A stretch of 64,000 nt of DNA, from the NCBI GenBank assembly GCA_965199095.1, contig CBDAQM010000004.1:434001-498000 (forward strand), read 5' to 3'. This DNA is from LMUY01 sp965199095 (GTDB lineage Bacteria; Pseudomonadota; Alphaproteobacteria; Acetobacterales; Acetobacteraceae). The notes below the pieces were generated by a model. The model ran no database searches. It saw only the letters and a program-made list of their open reading frames with translations, and was not told the DNA's origin. This document shows, one piece after another, positions 62,323-64,000 of the stretch; positions within the stretch are counted from its first letter, which is position 1; the number at the start of each line of letters is the position of its first letter. The translations under genes and the position numbers were made by a program.

Positions 62323-62725
62323 TCCGCATCTCCTCCATGGCCGCTCGCCATCGCGCCGGTATCCGGGAAGGACGGCCATCCGCCCCCCGCACGCACGCCA
62401 GTTGCACATCCAGCCGCGCCACCGTCTGGTCGCCCACCAGGAACACCTGCCGCAGCATGGCCGTGGCAGCGCCGAGTTCGGTGGGCTCGGTGGCGACGGT
62501 TACCAGGTCATCCAACCGCGCGGGGCGCAAATAATCCATTTTGATGCGACGCACCACGAAGATCAGCGCTTCGTTACGCACCAGGTCACTATGCGGCACG
62601 CCATACTCGCGCAGCAGCTCCGCCCGGGCGCGTTCGGCGAAGGCGAGGTAGCGGGCGTGATAGACCACGCCGGCGGCATCGGTGTCCTCATAGTAGACGC
62701 GGATTTGCATCCGGTGGACGATCAC
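62315..62725 (-). CDS. ybgC: Acyl-CoA thioesterase YbgC
   Basis: A 136-residue hotdog-fold thioesterase. The catalytic motif is VYYEDTDAAGVVYHARYLAFAERAR with the aspartate D15-17 region, followed by VRRIKMDYLRPARLDD. It hydrolyses short-chain or ACP-linked acyl thioesters. It overlaps ruvB by ATGA and tolQ by 8 nt. Confidence 0.92.
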   Translation of the reverse strand: MIVHRMQIRVYYEDTDAAGVVYHARYLAFAERARAELLREYGVPHSDLVRNEALIFVVRRIKMDYLRPARLDDLVTVATEPTELGAATAMLRQVFLVGDQTVARLDVQLACVRGADGRPSRIPARWRAAMEEMRSG

Positions 62726-63756
62726 GACTCCGGTGCCAGCAGGTCCAGCAGAGGTGCGGCCGGTAACGGCGCGGCCAGGCCCAGGTGACGCCAGCCCGGC
62801 TCCCCCAGCATGCGGCCGCGGCTGGTGCGCAGGACCAGCCCCTCCTGGATCAGATAGGGTTCGATCACGTCTTCCAGCGTGTCCCGCGCCTCGTTGAGCG
62901 CCGCGGCCAGCGTTTCCACCCCCACCGGCCCGCCATGATGATGCTCCGCGATGCGGCGGAGGTAGCGGCGGTCCATCGCGTCCAGGCCGAGCCGGTCCAC
63001 TTCCAGCCGGGTCAGCGCCGAGTCGGTCTCCGCGCGGTCCACCGGGCTCTGCCCGGCCACGGAGGCGAAGTCGCGCACCCGGCGCAGCAGCCGGCCAGCG
63101 ATGCGGGGCGTGCCGCGCGACCGCCGGGCGATTTCCGCCGCACCCGCCGGGGTGAGGTTGACGCCCAGCTTCTCCGCGCCGCGTGTCACGATCAGCTCCA
63201 ACTCGGCCGGCGTGTATAGCACCAGGCGCAGCGGGATGCCGAAGCGGTCGCGCAGCGGCGTGGCCAGCAGCCCGGCGCGCGTCGTGGCGCCCACCAGGGT
63301 GAAGGGCGACAGGTCGATCCGGACGGAGCGTGCAGCGGGGCCCTCGCCGATGATGAGGTCGAGCTGGAAATCCTCCATCGCCGGATACAGGACTTCCTCG
63401 ATGGCGGGTTGCAGGCGATGGATTTCGTCGATGAACAGCACGTCGCGCGGCTGCAAATTGGTGAGGATGGCAGCCAGGTCGCCCGCCCGCTGGATCACGG
63501 GGCCGGAGGTGGCGCGAAAGCCAACCCCCAGTTCGCGGGCGACGATCTGCGCCAGGGTGGTCTTGCCCAGCCCCGGCGGGCCGTGCAGCAACACGTGGTC
63601 CATCGCCTCCGCCCGCGTCTTCGCGGCGTGGATAAAGACACGCAGATTCTCACGGCTGGCCTTCTGCCCGATGAACTCGGCGAGAACCTGCGGCCGCAGC
63701 GATGCCTCGGCCGCGTCTTCGACGGCGCGGGCCGGGGAGACGGGCCGGTCACTCAT
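62722..63756 (-). CDS. ruvB: Holliday junction helicase RuvB
   Basis: A 344-residue AAA+ motor. Walker A GPPGLGKTT and DEIHRL are intact, along with SPFTLVGATTRAGLL, the arginine-finger region and the C-terminal winged helix (QEGLVLRTSRGRML). It drives branch migration with RuvA, whose gene is 15 kb away on the other strand. Confidence 0.96.
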   Translation of the reverse strand: MSDRPVSPARAVEDAAEASLRPQVLAEFIGQKASRENLRVFIHAAKTRAEAMDHVLLHGPPGLGKTTLAQIVARELGVGFRATSGPVIQRAGDLAAILTNLQPRDVLFIDEIHRLQPAIEEVLYPAMEDFQLDLIIGEGPAARSVRIDLSPFTLVGATTRAGLLATPLRDRFGIPLRLVLYTPAELELIVTRGAEKLGVNLTPAGAAEIARRSRGTPRIAGRLLRRVRDFASVAGQSPVDRAETDSALTRLEVDRLGLDAMDRRYLRRIAEHHHGGPVGVETLAAALNEARDTLEDVIEPYLIQEGLVLRTSRGRMLGEPGWRHLGLAAPLPAAPLLDLLAPES

Positions 63757-63798
63757 GGCCAGGCTTCAACGCCCTCTCCCGGTCGGGATGGGGTGGGA

Positions 63799-64000
63799 TC
63801 AGCCGAACGCGACGGCGAGGATCTCGTACGTCCGGTCGCCGCCCGGCGCCGGCACCGACACCGTGGAGCCGACCTTCTTGTTGATCAGCGCCTTGGCCAG
63901 CGGGGAGGAAATCGACAGGCGCGACTGCTTGATGTCGGCCTCGTGCATGCCGACGATCTGGTACGTCGCCTCCTTCTCCGTTTCCTCGTCGATCAGCGTT
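63799..64000 (-). CDS. greA: Transcription elongation factor GreA, C-terminal part
   Basis: The window contains the last 66 codons. They read TLIDEETEKEATYQIVG, then IKQSRLSISSPLAKALINKKVG and end in TYEILAVAFG before TGA (63799-63801). This is the FKBP-like C-terminal domain of GreA. The coiled-coil N-terminus lies outside. It stops 42 nt before the ruvB start, and a CCCTCTCCCGGTCGGGA half hairpin lies between them. Confidence 0.9.
   Translation of the reverse strand, partial: TLIDEETEKEATYQIVGMHEADIKQSRLSISSPLAKALINKKVGSTVSVPAPGGDRTYEILAVAFG

Overview
This window is high-GC, gene-dense DNA from an alphaproteobacterium. The housekeeping part (zapA - 6S RNA - 5-FCL, yebC-ruvC-ruvA, ruvB-ybgC-tolQRAB-pal-cpoB-tilS-ftsH) and the many twin-arginine signal peptides on binding proteins suggest Rhodospirillales, perhaps Acetobacteraceae. 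That placement is an inference; no rRNA or tRNA gene is visible to confirm it.

Layout. 0-0.5 kb: the start of a kinase-like phosphotransferase gene, cut by the window edge. 0.8-18.3 kb: an island of 15 genes in three transcription units. Unit 1 (+) is a phosphonate monoester hydrolase/phosphodiesterase followed by a complete Dpp/Opp-type ABC importer with two binding proteins. Unit 2 (+) is a complete Ugp/sugar-type importer, also with two binding proteins. Unit 3 (-) is phnC-phnD-phnE-phnE. Each unit is preceded by a Pho-box-like sequence (747-764, 9383-9400, 18327-18310). The likeliest reading is a phosphate-starvation island that imports organophosphorus esters through three ABC systems and cleaves them in the cytoplasm. 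No C-P lyase gene is in the window.

18.4-25.6 kb: a fused, frameshifted lipid-synthesis gene remnant, SDR, zinc alcohol dehydrogenase, metallo-beta-lactamase-fold hydrolase, LysR regulator divergent from an aldo/keto reductase, and a Gfo/Idh/MocA oxidoreductase. 25.7-30.8 kb (-): a tightly overlapping five-gene operon of a spermidine/putrescine-type ABC importer and a flavin-dependent monooxygenase, followed by dinB. 32.1-35.1 kb (-): UDP-galactopyranose mutase overlapping a GlfT2-like galactofuranosyltransferase.

35.4-41.5 kb is accessory and decayed: a DUF2934 gene, a frameshifted MFS pseudogene, an intact MFS gene, small membrane proteins, a truncated molybdenum reductase remnant, an ArsR-type regulator divergent from a fatty-acid desaturase with a perfect operator-like palindrome, and several palindromic repeats.

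41.6-64 kb is core: class I aldolase, thiE, zapA, 6S RNA, 5-FCL, ymdB, yebC, ruvC, ruvA, threonine dehydratase, an orphan molybdopterin oxidoreductase, msrB, then on the minus strand folC, ftsH, tilS and the Tol-Pal cluster, ruvB and the end of greA. The separation of ruvB from ruvCA, with the Tol block in opposite orientation, looks like an inversion. Many genes overlap by 4 nt (ATGA/GTGA/TTGA), indicating translational coupling, with TTG used as the start codon at several junctions.
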